A stretch of DNA of 64,000 nucleotides from PHAA01 sp022706565 (GCA_040769385.1 JAXGLD010000001.1:310001-374000), one strand, 5' to 3'; positions 39,425 through 48,901 are shown, counted from the stretch's first letter. The notes: generated by a model not told the origin, from the sequence alone. Made by a program: numbers and translations.

Positions 39425-40164
39425 GGCATGTCCGGGCAACAGCGCTGACGGATCACTTCATATATTATGATGCCTGCTGCGACTGAAGCGTTGAGTGAAG
39501 CAACCTTTCCCGACATCGGGATACTCACTAGCATATCACAGTTCTGACGCACCAGTTTTCTTATCCCCCTGCCCTCGCCACCAATGACCAGTGCGGTAGG
39601 GGTAGGTATATTACTCAGAAAGTATTCACTGCCTCCCATGTCAGCCCCCACTACCCATAAACCCTGTTCTTTCAAGTCTTTGATGCACTTGACCAGGTTG
39701 GTGACCCGTGCCACCAACATATGTTCCACTGCTCCAGCGGAGGCCCGGACCACCGTCGCGGTTATCTCCACTGAGTTATGCTGGGGGATGATGACCCCAT
39801 GGACGCCTGCACATTCTGCCGTCCTAATTATCGACCCCATGTTCTGCGGATCTTCAATCCCATCTAATAGTAATACGAAAGGAGGCTCCCGTTTTATGGC
39901 CGCTTTCTCTAAGATTGCTTCCGGGGTGGAGTATTCGTAACTATCGACCAAGGCCACTATCCCCTGATGATTGGCAACCGTATACATTCCATCCAGGCGT
40001 TGCTTGTCCACATACTGACTATATACCCCTTTTTTATGGGCTAAATTCAGCAGATCCTCTATTCTCTTGCCTCCCCGTCCTTCCTGAATAAATATTTTAT
40101 GGACCCTGCGATTCCCCCGCAAAGCCTCCATAATGCTGTTGACTCCAGCTATTTTATCCTGCAT
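39421..40164 (-). CDS. rlmB: 23S rRNA (guanosine-2'-O)-methyltransferase RlmB (SpoU family)
   Basis: Methylates a 23S rRNA guanosine in the peptidyl transferase region. It has 247 residues. The N-terminal substrate-binding domain begins IAGVNSIMEALRGNRRVHKIF. The SPOUT knot motifs are LLDGIEDPQNMGSIIRTAECAG, VIGGEGRGI and the C-terminal SIPMSGKVASLNASVAAGI. The upstream 190 bp contains no gene. Confidence 0.95.
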   Translation of the reverse strand: MQDKIAGVNSIMEALRGNRRVHKIFIQEGRGGKRIEDLLNLAHKKGVYSQYVDKQRLDGMYTVANHQGIVALVDSYEYSTPEAILEKAAIKREPPFVLLLDGIEDPQNMGSIIRTAECAGVHGVIIPQHNSVEITATVVRASAGAVEHMLVARVTNLVKCIKDLKEQGLWVVGADMGGSEYFLSNIPTPTALVIGGEGRGIRKLVRQNCDMLVSIPMSGKVASLNASVAAGIIIYEVIRQRCCPDMP

Positions 40165-40355
40165 ACACTACGTCCTTTCCGCCATGGCCCTGGAGGATGC
40201 TCTCATGCCTTATCTCTTTAGTATGCCCGAGTGTCATCTTATTTTCCAAAGCTACAGAATACCGCGAAATAAGCGAAATAACTCTTCTTTTGTCCCGTGT
40301 CGAGTTTTGATCGCCTGCTGTCAGGCCTCACTGGCATACCTATCCAAGTACATGA

Positions 40356-41081
40356 TCATACCGAATAATCACTATCGAGGTCGATAAATCGGAAGTGATG
40401 GCTGATAGGAGTAGGCCAATTGGTGAGCCAATACTGATCTTCACTCGCTGTAGGTCCGCTGTTATGGATCATCAGGGGGACACCATCCCGGCCCCGCCGA
40501 TCAGATATTACCCCTATATGTTCCAGTCGCCCCCCAAATATAACGATATCCCCTGGCTGCCAATTGGTCAGATTGTTTACATCATTGGGCTTAATGTCGG
40601 TGGTCAACTCCTGGGCATATCGGGCCAGGAATACCTGGAGATTGCCGACCCGGCGAAAGTCGATATTGGGATCCGGGTGTTTTCCGGTTTCACCATAGGC
40701 CGCGGGTGACCGTCTGATATCATCATCGACCATTTCTTTAAGATTATATCCAGCCGCTGTAAAAGCCCTCCATATTACATCAGTGCAGGCCCCCCGTCCT
40801 TCTGGAGGGTAACCCTGATAATATGAAGCATCGTATACTGTCCCCTGCATTACTTCCTCCCGTGCCCCCCTGACGATATCAAGGGAGTCCGGGACTCCGT
40901 TGCGGTTTTGGTCCTGCGAGGACACCATTTGGGGAACAACACAGGCCGGGCTCGGCTCAAAAAAGCTGGTAGGGCTGAGTGAAGCGATCCGTCCCTTGTC
41001 CCAATTCAACAGCAACACCGAGACTGCGACAACAACAATTATCACCGCTATCAGCCAAAACTTCTGTTTCTTGGCGTGCAC
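40356..41081 (-). CDS. DUF1287 family membrane-anchored protein
   Basis: 241 residues with an N-terminal transmembrane anchor (about 9-26) and an outside domain of the DUF1287 type. A segment DQNRNGVPDSLDIV (57-70) resembles an EF-hand/dockerin calcium loop. C99 in GRGACTDVIWRAF, His in GGRLEHIGVISD, and IHNSGP suggest an NlpC/P60-like cysteine hydrolase fold, as noted for this family. The substrate is unknown; a cell-wall role is plausible. It is flanked by the radical SAM gene and rlmB with gaps of 169 and 191 bp. Confidence 0.82.
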   Translation of the reverse strand: MHAKKQKFWLIAVIIVVVAVSVLLLNWDKGRIASLSPTSFFEPSPACVVPQMVSSQDQNRNGVPDSLDIVRGAREEVMQGTVYDASYYQGYPPEGRGACTDVIWRAFTAAGYNLKEMVDDDIRRSPAAYGETGKHPDPNIDFRRVGNLQVFLARYAQELTTDIKPNDVNNLTNWQPGDIVIFGGRLEHIGVISDRRGRDGVPLMIHNSGPTASEDQYWLTNWPTPISHHFRFIDLDSDYSV

Positions 41082-41250
41082 ACTTTCCCTCCCAGTAGCT
41101 GTTATGAATCACCTGTTGAAACATTTTACCACCCTATTAAGATCATAAATCAATGCCTTCTCCATCCGAGGTATGAATCGTTAGGTATTGTAGCCCCCAT
41201 CTCACCCATCCGACTAATCCTATAATCATAGAATTGATGACGGCGAGACA

Positions 41251-42081
41251 TCAGGCTAATCTTACCTTACAACCGGTGGATGTGCTTAACTGCCGTAAAA
41301 CTGCCTCTACCATATTCTCACAGCCGGCGGGGTGGCTCACATAATCCTCCAAGGCCGCCAGGGAGCGGGGGAAGAATTGGCGATACACGGCTTTCAGTCG
41401 GTGAACAACTGCCGGATAGGGATTGAGGCAATCTACCAATACCTCTTCAACTCCGACATCTTGAAACTGCATCAGCATATCCTCGAGGATTTCATAGCGA
41501 TCTGTCAGCCCGGGCAGCAACGGGGCAATAAACACCCATACCGGCAGGCCGGCCTGGACTAGCTTCCGGGCTGCCTTCATGCGCCGGGCAGGGGCTGAAG
41601 CCCCCGGTTCCATGATCCGCGCTACGTGGTTATCAATAGTGGTAATCGTGAATCCAACTCTACACCCTGGCAGTTGCTGTAAAATCGGAATGTCCCTCTC
41701 TATCAAAGCCGATTTAGTGAGTATATCGACCTCGAGCAATTGATATTGGGCCAGCCGCAGCAGGCAGGATCGGGTAATATTGAAAGAAGCTTCAGCAGGT
41801 TGATAAGCATCGGTCACTGAACCAAAAATCACCTTGCCACAAGGTTGAGAGCGGCCGCCCATCTGTTTGGACAACACCTCGGCGGCATTTACCTTAACGT
41901 CCAGGAATTCGCCCCATTTCTCTTTATGACCGCTAAAACGGCACATAAAGCTGGCATAACAGTAAACGCAGGCATGGGTACACCCCACGTATGGATTCAG
42001 GCAATAATCGCAGCCCGGAATCCCGGTTTTGTTGAGCACTGATTTGCTGATTATTTCGCGTGGTATGATTCGGCCGGTCAT
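41251..42081 (-). CDS. SPL-family radical SAM protein
   Basis: 276 residues. The radical SAM cluster is GCTHACVYCY (Cys34, 38, 41; CxxxCxxC), preceded by an extra CDYC pair (24-27). The pattern FGSVTDAYQPAE and ITTIDNHVARIMEPGA is that of the SplB/Rv2578c-type group, which includes spore photoproduct lyase relatives. The usual SplB C-terminal cysteine context was not identified, so DNA repair is uncertain. It lies 85 bp after thyX. Confidence 0.85.
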   Translation of the reverse strand: MTGRIIPREIISKSVLNKTGIPGCDYCLNPYVGCTHACVYCYASFMCRFSGHKEKWGEFLDVKVNAAEVLSKQMGGRSQPCGKVIFGSVTDAYQPAEASFNITRSCLLRLAQYQLLEVDILTKSALIERDIPILQQLPGCRVGFTITTIDNHVARIMEPGASAPARRMKAARKLVQAGLPVWVFIAPLLPGLTDRYEILEDMLMQFQDVGVEEVLVDCLNPYPAVVHRLKAVYRQFFPRSLAALEDYVSHPAGCENMVEAVLRQLSTSTGCKVRLA

Positions 42082-42166
42082 CGCTTGCCCCGATTCCGTG
42101 TAGCCATGAATTCGCTTGAGTCAGTAATAATGGCAGTTATATTAGCCGATGGAAGATTTCGAAAAT

Positions 42167-42868
42167 CTATATGATCGGGTTAAAGATGTCGTCAGTTATT
42201 ATCACCTGGGCATAATGCTGTTCCGGAAAATTCATATCATAGGGTATATCGTCAAACAAGGCGGGCATTTTCCCGCGGAAATAAAGGAGAAGCGGGATGG
42301 CCACCTGGCGCATTTGGGGATGAGCCGCCGTATCACAACGCAAACGGAAAAAATGCCGCCATTCCCTGAGGTTATAGGTAACCACAATCTCCGTCTTCAG
42401 CGAATTAGGCAATATGGAGCGGGCTTCCTGGGGCGAGCAGCCATTGGCGAGCATAGCCATGTAGTTCTTTTCTGATAACTGGCATGATTCGAACCAAAGT
42501 TGGTAATCGCGGTCTCGCCCCTGGAAGAAATAAGGCTCTATAACCGTTATCTCGTTACCGAACTTGGCCTTGCTGTACCGGCAATAGCGAGTGCTTTCCT
42601 GGCTGTAGGCGGCAATACGATGCCTCACCAGTTCGTGCGAGATGCCACGGTCGATAATCAACAATACTGTGGCCTTCTCATGTTCGATTATCGATTCATG
42701 GCCCATAGTCAGTTTGGACTTAAGAAAATGGGGGTTAACAGTTCCGGTCATCATGTCCTCGGATTTGTAGCAGGTTCGGGCGTAACGTTCCAACCGGTGG
42801 AACAACCCCTGGTTGAGTTCAGTCTCTGGTATCAAGATCTGTGGCTGCTGTATTATCATGCTTATCAC
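42167..42868 (-). CDS. thyX: FAD-dependent thymidylate synthase ThyX
   Basis: Makes dTMP from dUMP with methylene-tetrahydrofolate and FAD. It has 233 residues. The ThyX signature RHRxxxxxxES is present as RHRIAAYSQESTRYCRY. The FAD/dUMP-binding EHEKATVLLIIDRGISHEL and EWRHFFRLRCDTAAHPQMR segments are also intact. Order with mrnC and rlmB matches many Clostridia. A terminator-like hairpin lies between it and mrnC. Confidence 0.96.
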   Translation of the reverse strand: MISMIIQQPQILIPETELNQGLFHRLERYARTCYKSEDMMTGTVNPHFLKSKLTMGHESIIEHEKATVLLIIDRGISHELVRHRIAAYSQESTRYCRYSKAKFGNEITVIEPYFFQGRDRDYQLWFESCQLSEKNYMAMLANGCSPQEARSILPNSLKTEIVVTYNLREWRHFFRLRCDTAAHPQMRQVAIPLLLYFRGKMPALFDDIPYDMNFPEQHYAQVIITDDIFNPII

Positions 42869-42906
42869 TGCCCCCCTTGCTCGTCATTATCACTCGGGAT
42901 AAGTAT

Positions 42907-42950
42907 ACACAAAAATCTGCCTCGCCACGTATAAGCTATCGGCAGATTTT
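42907..42950 (-). terminator. Intrinsic terminator between mrnC and thyX
   Basis: A 10-bp perfect stem (AAAATCTGCC/GGCAGATTTT, 42912-42950) with a 19-nt loop ends in a run of five T residues on the minus strand. It lies after mrnC and 39 bp before the thyX start, so it could also act as an attenuator. Confidence 0.6.
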
Positions 42951-43044
42951 CTGCTCCTTTTTAGTATGATAACACTATGTCGCTTCCGATATTGTCGGGA
43001 AAAAATGCTGGCCACACTAGCGTCAGCAGTCAATCCTTATCTGT

Positions 43045-43434
43045 TTAAACTATTTCTTCGCTCAGTTCCAACAGTTCCTGCAATCTTCGCTGGTCTCCTT
43101 TAAGGTAGAGATATCCAATTAGTGCCTCGAAACCAGTGCTGAGACGGTATTCCTGCATATCTGCATTCTTTGGCGGAGTGCTCTTGGCATTACGCCCCCG
43201 CCTGACGATATCCTGTTCGGTTGCCGGCAGCTGGCTGAAAATGTTTTTTATCACCCGGGCCTGGTGTTCAGCCTTCACCTTCTGAACGGCATCCAGGTGA
43301 ATCTCTCTGACTGGCCGTTGCCCGGCGGCTACCATCCGGGTCCGCACCATCAATTCATAGACAGCGTCCCCTACATATGCCAACAACAACGGGGAATACT
43401 GATCAAGGGTCCGCTCATCCAGGGGCTCATGCAT
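43045..43434 (-). CDS. mrnC: Mini-ribonuclease III
   Basis: RNase III-like nuclease without a dsRNA-binding domain, which trims 23S rRNA precursor. It has 129 residues from the ATG at 43434; two TTG codons just upstream would add two. The catalytic-domain motif LAYVGDAVYELMVR corresponds to the RNase III signature, with the second acidic motif in STGFEALIGYLYL. It overlaps the cysS stop by 8 bp, the usual cysS-mrnC arrangement. Confidence 0.94.
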   Translation of the reverse strand: MHEPLDERTLDQYSPLLLAYVGDAVYELMVRTRMVAAGQRPVREIHLDAVQKVKAEHQARVIKNIFSQLPATEQDIVRRGRNAKSTPPKNADMQEYRLSTGFEALIGYLYLKGDQRRLQELLELSEEIV

Positions 43435-45019
43435 CAACAATTTTCCACCGGACCCCTTCTCTGGTATCCTCTAGTGTGATACCGACACCTTTCAATTCAT
43501 CCCTTAACTTGTCAGCCCGATTATATTCCTTGGTGTTTTTAAAATCCTGCCGCAATGCTACCAGGAAATCCATAATTGCATCTATTTGTGGAGCCTTCTC
43601 ATAACGGAACTGGCTGCCACCAGCTTTATCTTCGACCTTGATTTCTTGACTATTCAGAAAATCCCGCAGGGAATCAGCCAGCGCATAGTGCTTGTCTTGG
43701 CGGGCCTGGTTCCTCATGGTCAATATGATGTTGAGCAAATTATCTACGCTCTGCTGGTCATCTGTGGCTGTCTCCATAAATATTCCCAGTACTCCCCCCA
43801 GGTTGCTGAAAGTCTCCATCGCTTGGCGCAAAACCGCCTTATCTGCCGCCTGATTAGGATCAGCACTGGATACGAATGCGTTAATCTGATGAGATAGTTC
43901 AAACAAGAATCCCAAGGCCTTAGCGCTGTTGAAATCATCATCCATGGCTTCGATAAACTTGTCCTGCATTTCCTTTGCCTTTTCTGTCAGTTCCGATACC
44001 AAAACCTGCGGAACCGGTTCGATAGTTGTCCCGGTCAAAAATTCTTCCGCCAGTATCTTGGTTGTCTTCAGGCGCCCCAACGCCTTTTTGGCCTCCTCCA
44101 GCTTGCCATCGTCAAAATCCAGCGGGCTGCGGTAATGAGTGGCTATAAGGTAAAAGCGTACTACATCGTGGGGGTAGCGGGCTAGTATGTCACGCAGGAT
44201 GAAGAAATTCCCCAGGGACTTGGACATCTTTTCACTATTGACGGTTATGAAGCCATTATGCATCCAGTAGTTCACGAACGGTTTGCCAGTATTAGCTTCC
44301 GCTTGGGCAATCTCATTTTCATGATGAGGAAATATCAAATCAGCCCCGCCGCCATGTATGTCCAACGTCTCCCCCAGGTATTTGGTGGACATTACTGAAC
44401 ACTCTATATGCCATCCAGGTCTCCCCGGTCCCCAGGGGCTTTCCCAAGATGGTTCGCCTGGCTTGGCCCGTTTCCACAGAGCGAAGTCGACCGGTTCTTC
44501 TTTGCGCTCATCCACTTCAACCCTGGCCCCGGCCAGCATATCCTCCAAAGAACGTCCGGATAGTTTTCCATAGCCCTGGAACGCTTTTACCCGGTAGTAG
44601 ACATCACCGTCTACCTCATAAGCGTAGCCTTTGGCGATCAAACCTTCTATTGCAGTTATTATGTCCGGGATGTGATCACTCACCCGGGGATGGATATCGG
44701 CCCTGACAATCCCCAATGCATCAGCATCTGCAAAGTATTCGCGAATATAACGCTCCGCTAGCTGGATGGGATCGTCACCCTCTTCGCGGGCCCGGTTGAT
44801 TATCTTATCATCAACATCAGTAAAATTCTGTACGTAGCGTACGCGGTAACCTCGAAAAGCCAGGTATCGTCTCACCATATCAAAGACAACTAGTGGGCGG
44901 GCGTTGCCCAGATGAATGTAGTTGTAGGTGGTCGGTCCGCAAACATACATGTTGACTTGACCTGGATTAAGAGTTACTAACTCTTCTTTGCGGCCACTCT
45001 GGGTGTTGTATATCTTCAT
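43427..45019 (-). CDS. cysS: Cysteinyl-tRNA synthetase
   Basis: Class I synthetase. The open frame encodes 530 residues. The HIGH-like motif is YIHLGNARP, and KMSKS lies in SEKMSKSLGN. The zinc ligands are Cys27 (YVCGPT), the later GWHIECS Cys, and the FPHHENE His/Glu. The start at 45019 (AAGGAGG, nine bases) lies inside cysE, so the genes overlap by 53 bp. It is regulated with cysE by the upstream T-box. Confidence 0.97.
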   Translation of the reverse strand: MKIYNTQSGRKEELVTLNPGQVNMYVCGPTTYNYIHLGNARPLVVFDMVRRYLAFRGYRVRYVQNFTDVDDKIINRAREEGDDPIQLAERYIREYFADADALGIVRADIHPRVSDHIPDIITAIEGLIAKGYAYEVDGDVYYRVKAFQGYGKLSGRSLEDMLAGARVEVDERKEEPVDFALWKRAKPGEPSWESPWGPGRPGWHIECSVMSTKYLGETLDIHGGGADLIFPHHENEIAQAEANTGKPFVNYWMHNGFITVNSEKMSKSLGNFFILRDILARYPHDVVRFYLIATHYRSPLDFDDGKLEEAKKALGRLKTTKILAEEFLTGTTIEPVPQVLVSELTEKAKEMQDKFIEAMDDDFNSAKALGFLFELSHQINAFVSSADPNQAADKAVLRQAMETFSNLGGVLGIFMETATDDQQSVDNLLNIILTMRNQARQDKHYALADSLRDFLNSQEIKVEDKAGGSQFRYEKAPQIDAIMDFLVALRQDFKNTKEYNRADKLRDELKGVGITLEDTREGVRWKIVDA

Positions 45020-45680
45020 TTGCCGCTGCCTCCTTCTGCAATCTCTCTACCTTTTGCTCCAGTTCATTGATAGTCGCCTGCATAGCTGCCAGAGCATCGG
45101 CAACCGGGTCGGGAAGGATATTATGATTGAGATCGACCTCTTCATAACCATCTGCCATTTTCAGACCGTTATAGGCCACCACCCGACCAGGAACCCCTAC
45201 CACTGTACAATGCGGCGGAACTTCTTTGATCACCACCGAACCGCCACCGATTTTGGCATGATCACCTACTTTAAAAGATCCTAGGACTTTGGCTCCAGCA
45301 CTGATAGTAACATTATTGCCGATAGTTGGATGCCTCTTGCCCTTCTCTTTACCCGACCCCCCCAGAGTTACTCCCTGGTATATAGTAACATTATCACCTA
45401 TCTCGGTAGTCTCTCCAATCACTACTCCGCTGCCGTGGTCAATAAAAAAGCCTTTACCTATCTTGGCTCCCGGATGGATCTCGATCCCGGTTAAAAAGCG
45501 GCTGATATGTGATACCAAACGGGCAAGAAAATACAAACGCCGGTTATAAAGAAAGTGGGCAATGCGGTGGTTGATGACGGCATGAAAACCTGGGTATAAA
45601 AAAATTATTTCAACGATACTGCGAGCGGCTGGGTCTCGGTCGAAAACAACCTGAATCTCACGTCGGATTGCATCCAGCAT
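44967..45680 (-). CDS. cysE: Serine O-acetyltransferase
   Basis: Acetylates serine, the first step of cysteine synthesis. It has 237 residues. The hexapeptide-repeat left-handed beta helix includes GIEIHPGAKIGKGFFIDHGSG (with the catalytic-type HPGA and DHGSGVVIGET) and the TLGGSGKEKGKRHPTIG loop. A C-terminal coiled tail (LEQKVERLQKEAAANEDIQ) extends into the start of cysS. It is the first gene after the T-box. Confidence 0.97.
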   Translation of the reverse strand: MLDAIRREIQVVFDRDPAARSIVEIIFLYPGFHAVINHRIAHFLYNRRLYFLARLVSHISRFLTGIEIHPGAKIGKGFFIDHGSGVVIGETTEIGDNVTIYQGVTLGGSGKEKGKRHPTIGNNVTISAGAKVLGSFKVGDHAKIGGGSVVIKEVPPHCTVVGVPGRVVAYNGLKMADGYEEVDLNHNILPDPVADALAAMQATINELEQKVERLQKEAAANEDIQHPEWPQRRVSNS

Positions 45681-45710
45681 TGTCCAAGACTCCTTTCTAA
45701 AACTTAATTC

Positions 45711-45974
45711 CCAAACAAAAACCTTTCATCCCTATACCAGAGACGAAAGGTTTAGCTTCCGCGGTTCCACTCTGCTTGAGCACCATCTGCTGCTCCGCTT
45801 CAATTGATCTTAACGGTTCTCACCGGGTATACCTACTGGTAGCTTCAGTACACCAGCTCCCGGGCGCACTTCAGACGACTTCATACTGGGGGAGGGCTCT
45901 CAGCCGGTGACCCTCCTTCTCTGGCAGCGATAGACGCTTACTTTTCCCGTTCCCTGCATTTCAGATTATGAACA
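45711..45974 (-). promoter_or_regulatory. T-box riboswitch controlling cysE-cysS
   Basis: The T-box sequence AGTGGAACCGCGG lies at 45759-45771. The terminator is a 9-bp stem AAACCTTTC/GAAAGGTTT (45719-45753) followed by TTGTTTTG-type sequence. Upstream, a stem I region has AGAGAAGGAGGG and a matching CCCTCC arm. The candidate specifier TGC (Cys; 45866-45868, in GAAGTGCGCC) fits the regulated genes. Uncharged tRNA-Cys would be expected to open the terminator. Confidence 0.88.
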
Positions 45975-45980
45975 TATCTC

Positions 45981-46010
45981 ATTATATTCAAGTACGGCGA
46001 ATCGTGTCAA
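45981..46010 (-). promoter_or_regulatory. Consensus SigA promoter for the cys T-box transcript
   Basis: -35 TTGACA (46005-46010), 18-bp spacer, -10 TATAAT (45981-45986). Both boxes are perfect. Transcription should start near 45974, at the beginning of the T-box leader. Confidence 0.88.
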
Positions 46011-46125
46011 CCAACTCCAGACTATCACCCCAGTGTTTCTTGGTAATTGCGGCAATCTGGCCCAGCCAACATCAGCACATCCTATCCGCTCTGTGAAAGA
46101 ACTCCTGACGTCACTCATTTCGAGT

Positions 46126-47571
46126 CTATCCAAAGGTATTAATTGCTCGTTCAATGCGGCGCAAGCACTCATCGCGGCCCAGCACCAGGATCAGATAGGG
46201 TAATTCAGGTCCGTGGGTGCAGCCAGTCAAAGCGCTGCGTAACGGCATGTAGACATCCTTGGCCTTCAAATTCAACTTCTTGATTGTACCTTTGATGAAG
46301 GTCTTGACCTCTTCCGGGTGACTAAATTCAGCCAGATCACTGTGAACTGCGGACAAGACTGTTTGGGCCAACTCCGACGACAGCGCTTGCCGCGCCTCCT
46401 CATCCCATTCAACCTCGCGGAAGAATAAGCCCGCTTGGCTATTAATATCAGCCAGACAGACCAGATGATCACGTACTGCTTGTACCATCAAGCAGTAACG
46501 TTCTTGGTCCAATTGGCTATACATTTCTGACCATTCCGAAGCCGCCAGGTAAGGTCTCAACAGCTCGGCCAATTCCGAGACTGATTTCTGCTTGAGATAC
46601 TGCTGGTTCATCCAGTTAAGTTTATCCATATCAAATACCGCCGGGCTTTTCGCTACCCTTTCCAAAGTGAAAGCCTGAATCAGTTCTTCCCGGCTGAGGA
46701 TCTCTTGTTCACCCTCTGGCGACCATCCCAGTAAGGCTAAAAAATTGAATAGTGCTTCGGGGAGGTAGCCCATCTGACGGTATTGCACCAGAGAGGTGGC
46801 TCCATGACGTTTGCTCATCTTCTGGCGATCGCTGCCCAGAATCAAAGAAATGTGGGCAAACTCCGGGCGGGTAAAATTTAGGGCGTCATATAGCATCAAT
46901 TGCCGAGGGGTATTGGATAAGTGCTCTTCAGCCCTGATTACGTGGGTTATTCCCATCATTACATCATCAATGACCACCGCAAAGTTGTATACTGGAATAC
47001 CATCCGATTTTAGAATAATGAAGTCACCGCTATTGTCACTTTCAAACGTGACTGAGCCCCTCACCAGATCGTTCACTACGTAGATCTGGTGGGCTGGCAC
47101 CCGGAAGCGCACACTAGGTCTTAATCCACTGTCCAGTCTTTGCCGGACCTCTTCATCACTCAAGCCACAGCATTTACCGGAATAACGCTGCATCTGCCCA
47201 CTCTGCAACTGTTGAAGACGTTCATGTTCCAGCTCCTCCTGAGTACAAAAGCAGTAATAGGCATCACCTTGCTCAATCAGTTTCTGAATGTATTGTTGAT
47301 ATATTTCCAGGCGTTCGGTTTGCCGGTAAGGACCGTTTTCTCCGCCCTTCTCTATCCCCTCGGTCCATTGAATCCCCAGCCATTGCAAGGATTCAAGAAT
47401 CTCTTCTTCGTACTCGCGCCGGGATCTTTCGAGATCGGTATCCTCAATTCTGACCACGAATTCCCCCCCCTGATGAGCAGCGAACAAATAATTAAACAAA
47501 GCTGAGCGCGCCCCGCCGATATGTAACGGTCCGGTCGGACTAGGTGCAAACCTGACCTTGATTTTTTTCAT
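46126..47571 (-). CDS. gltX: Glutamyl-tRNA synthetase
   Basis: Class I synthetase, 481 residues. The N-terminal motif is RFAPSPTGPLHIGGARSALFNYLF, the KMSKS motif is QKMSKRHG, and the zinc-type region CFCTQEELEHERLQQ has Cys residues near 110-140. Clostridia with a single GltX usually charge both tRNA-Glu and tRNA-Gln. It lies upstream of the cys T-box promoter, and no terminator was seen after it. Confidence 0.97.
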   Translation of the reverse strand: MKKIKVRFAPSPTGPLHIGGARSALFNYLFAAHQGGEFVVRIEDTDLERSRREYEEEILESLQWLGIQWTEGIEKGGENGPYRQTERLEIYQQYIQKLIEQGDAYYCFCTQEELEHERLQQLQSGQMQRYSGKCCGLSDEEVRQRLDSGLRPSVRFRVPAHQIYVVNDLVRGSVTFESDNSGDFIILKSDGIPVYNFAVVIDDVMMGITHVIRAEEHLSNTPRQLMLYDALNFTRPEFAHISLILGSDRQKMSKRHGATSLVQYRQMGYLPEALFNFLALLGWSPEGEQEILSREELIQAFTLERVAKSPAVFDMDKLNWMNQQYLKQKSVSELAELLRPYLAASEWSEMYSQLDQERYCLMVQAVRDHLVCLADINSQAGLFFREVEWDEEARQALSSELAQTVLSAVHSDLAEFSHPEEVKTFIKGTIKKLNLKAKDVYMPLRSALTGCTHGPELPYLILVLGRDECLRRIERAINTFG

Positions 47572-47612
47572 CTCGTTCCCTCCCTTATTGCGGGTAATTA
47601 TAACCGTTAGCC

Positions 47613-47649
47613 ATTAAAACGGCAACTGCAGCACCTGCAGGCTGCCGTT
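47613..47649 (-). terminator. Possible terminator after the GT4 gene
   Basis: AACGGCA/TGCCGTT stem (47618-47649) with an inner CTGCAG/CTGCAG pairing, followed on the minus strand by TTAATGG after the T-run of the stem. It is about 105 bp after the glycosyltransferase stop and before gltX. Confidence 0.55.
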
Positions 47650-47753
47650 GGGAAAGGTGTTTATAAGGACTCCACTTCACCATGGACGTCGTTTGGGTTA
47701 CTCTCTTGAGGAACTTAGATCACCGGGCAGGCATCCTAGGAGTGCTTTTTCCG

Positions 47754-48758
47754 CTATTGGAGGATGGCTTGGTAGACTCCCAGGTAATCATCTACCATCC
47801 GTTCTTTACTGAACCGTTCCTCAACCCAATCGCGACAGGCTGACCTGTTCAAGCGGGTTATATCCTTGACTGCTGCGACTGCCTCTTCGAGAGATCGAAC
47901 CAGAAACCCTGTCTCCCCATCCTTTATCACTTCGGCCATAGAACCCCGGTTATAAGCGACTACCGGCGTTCCGCAAGCCATGGCTTCGACAACGCTAAGT
48001 CCGAAAGGCTCGGCAAAGTATATGGGATGCAGTAAGGCCAAAGCCCCCCGCAAAAGCTCATTCCTGGATTCCGGTCCGACCGATCCGACATAGACAACAT
48101 TCTGATCAAGATAAGGGGCAACCTTTGACTGATAATAGTTTTGGTCCTGGATGATACCTGCCATCACCAGTCTCATCCCCAGGCGCCGGGCAATCTGGAT
48201 GGCATCATAAGTGCCTTTATCAGGATGGATGCGTCCGAAATAGAGCAGATAATCATCCGGATTATCATTAAAACTAAATAAGTCTAGATCTATTCCATGA
48301 TATACATTGGCGAAATAATCAAGCTGCGGATTGCGATCGGCGATGCTTATGGAAACATAATAATTGTTGTTGTTGTATGTGTGATATACCGGCAGAATGT
48401 TGGGGCTGGAAAAGCCGTGAATGGTTGTAACCATCGGCGTCTTTACCAATCGGCTGTATGTCAAGGGAAGAAAGTCATAATGGTTGTGAATAATATCGAA
48501 CTCCCCCGCCTGTTCGAACATATGGGCAATATGCAGACATTCCCATACCTTGGCATCAATGCCCGGGGTTTCCTCATAAGGGGTGGGGCAGACCGCTTCC
48601 AACCGTCCATTAGTGAGGGAGTCCGCGGTGGCGAACAGGGTAACTTCCATCCCCCGGCTAATCAAGCCTTCTGTCAACATCGAAACAATGGCTTCCCACG
48701 GTCCATAGTGTCGCGGCGGGGTGCGCCAGGCAATCGGGGCCAAGAGAGCGATCTTCAT
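47754..48758 (-). CDS. GT4-family glycosyltransferase
   Basis: 334 residues, retaining GT-B fold of the GT4 family. The N-terminal Rossmann region includes MKIALLAPIAWRTPPRHYGPWE, and the C-terminal EPFGLSVVEAMACGTPVVA contains the nucleotide-sugar EX7E motif. The similarity to a trehalose/glycan-type UDP/GDP-sugar transferase group is general; the acceptor is unknown. It stands alone, with 182 and 194 bp gaps and a terminator on each side. Confidence 0.85.
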   Translation of the reverse strand: MKIALLAPIAWRTPPRHYGPWEAIVSMLTEGLISRGMEVTLFATADSLTNGRLEAVCPTPYEETPGIDAKVWECLHIAHMFEQAGEFDIIHNHYDFLPLTYSRLVKTPMVTTIHGFSSPNILPVYHTYNNNNYYVSISIADRNPQLDYFANVYHGIDLDLFSFNDNPDDYLLYFGRIHPDKGTYDAIQIARRLGMRLVMAGIIQDQNYYQSKVAPYLDQNVVYVGSVGPESRNELLRGALALLHPIYFAEPFGLSVVEAMACGTPVVAYNRGSMAEVIKDGETGFLVRSLEEAVAAVKDITRLNRSACRDWVEERFSKERMVDDYLGVYQAILQ

Positions 48759-48901
48759 ACTTTCACCTCAATCTAATGGAGGTTCTGGCGCTCATGGAGC
48801 GTATTGTCCATCGGCCAGTCCTGCCTTATATCTTTGGTAAAGTACGATAAGATTATGCCATCTCTATGTGTAAAACTTCGTTGCCTCCAGCAATTGGCCG
48901 T

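Noticed and set aside
40165..40355. A small gene between the DUF1287 gene and rlmB
   Set aside because: An open plus-strand stretch exists, but without an SD site, promoter or recognisable protein; many Clostridia have an extra gene near here, but nothing on the minus strand fits.
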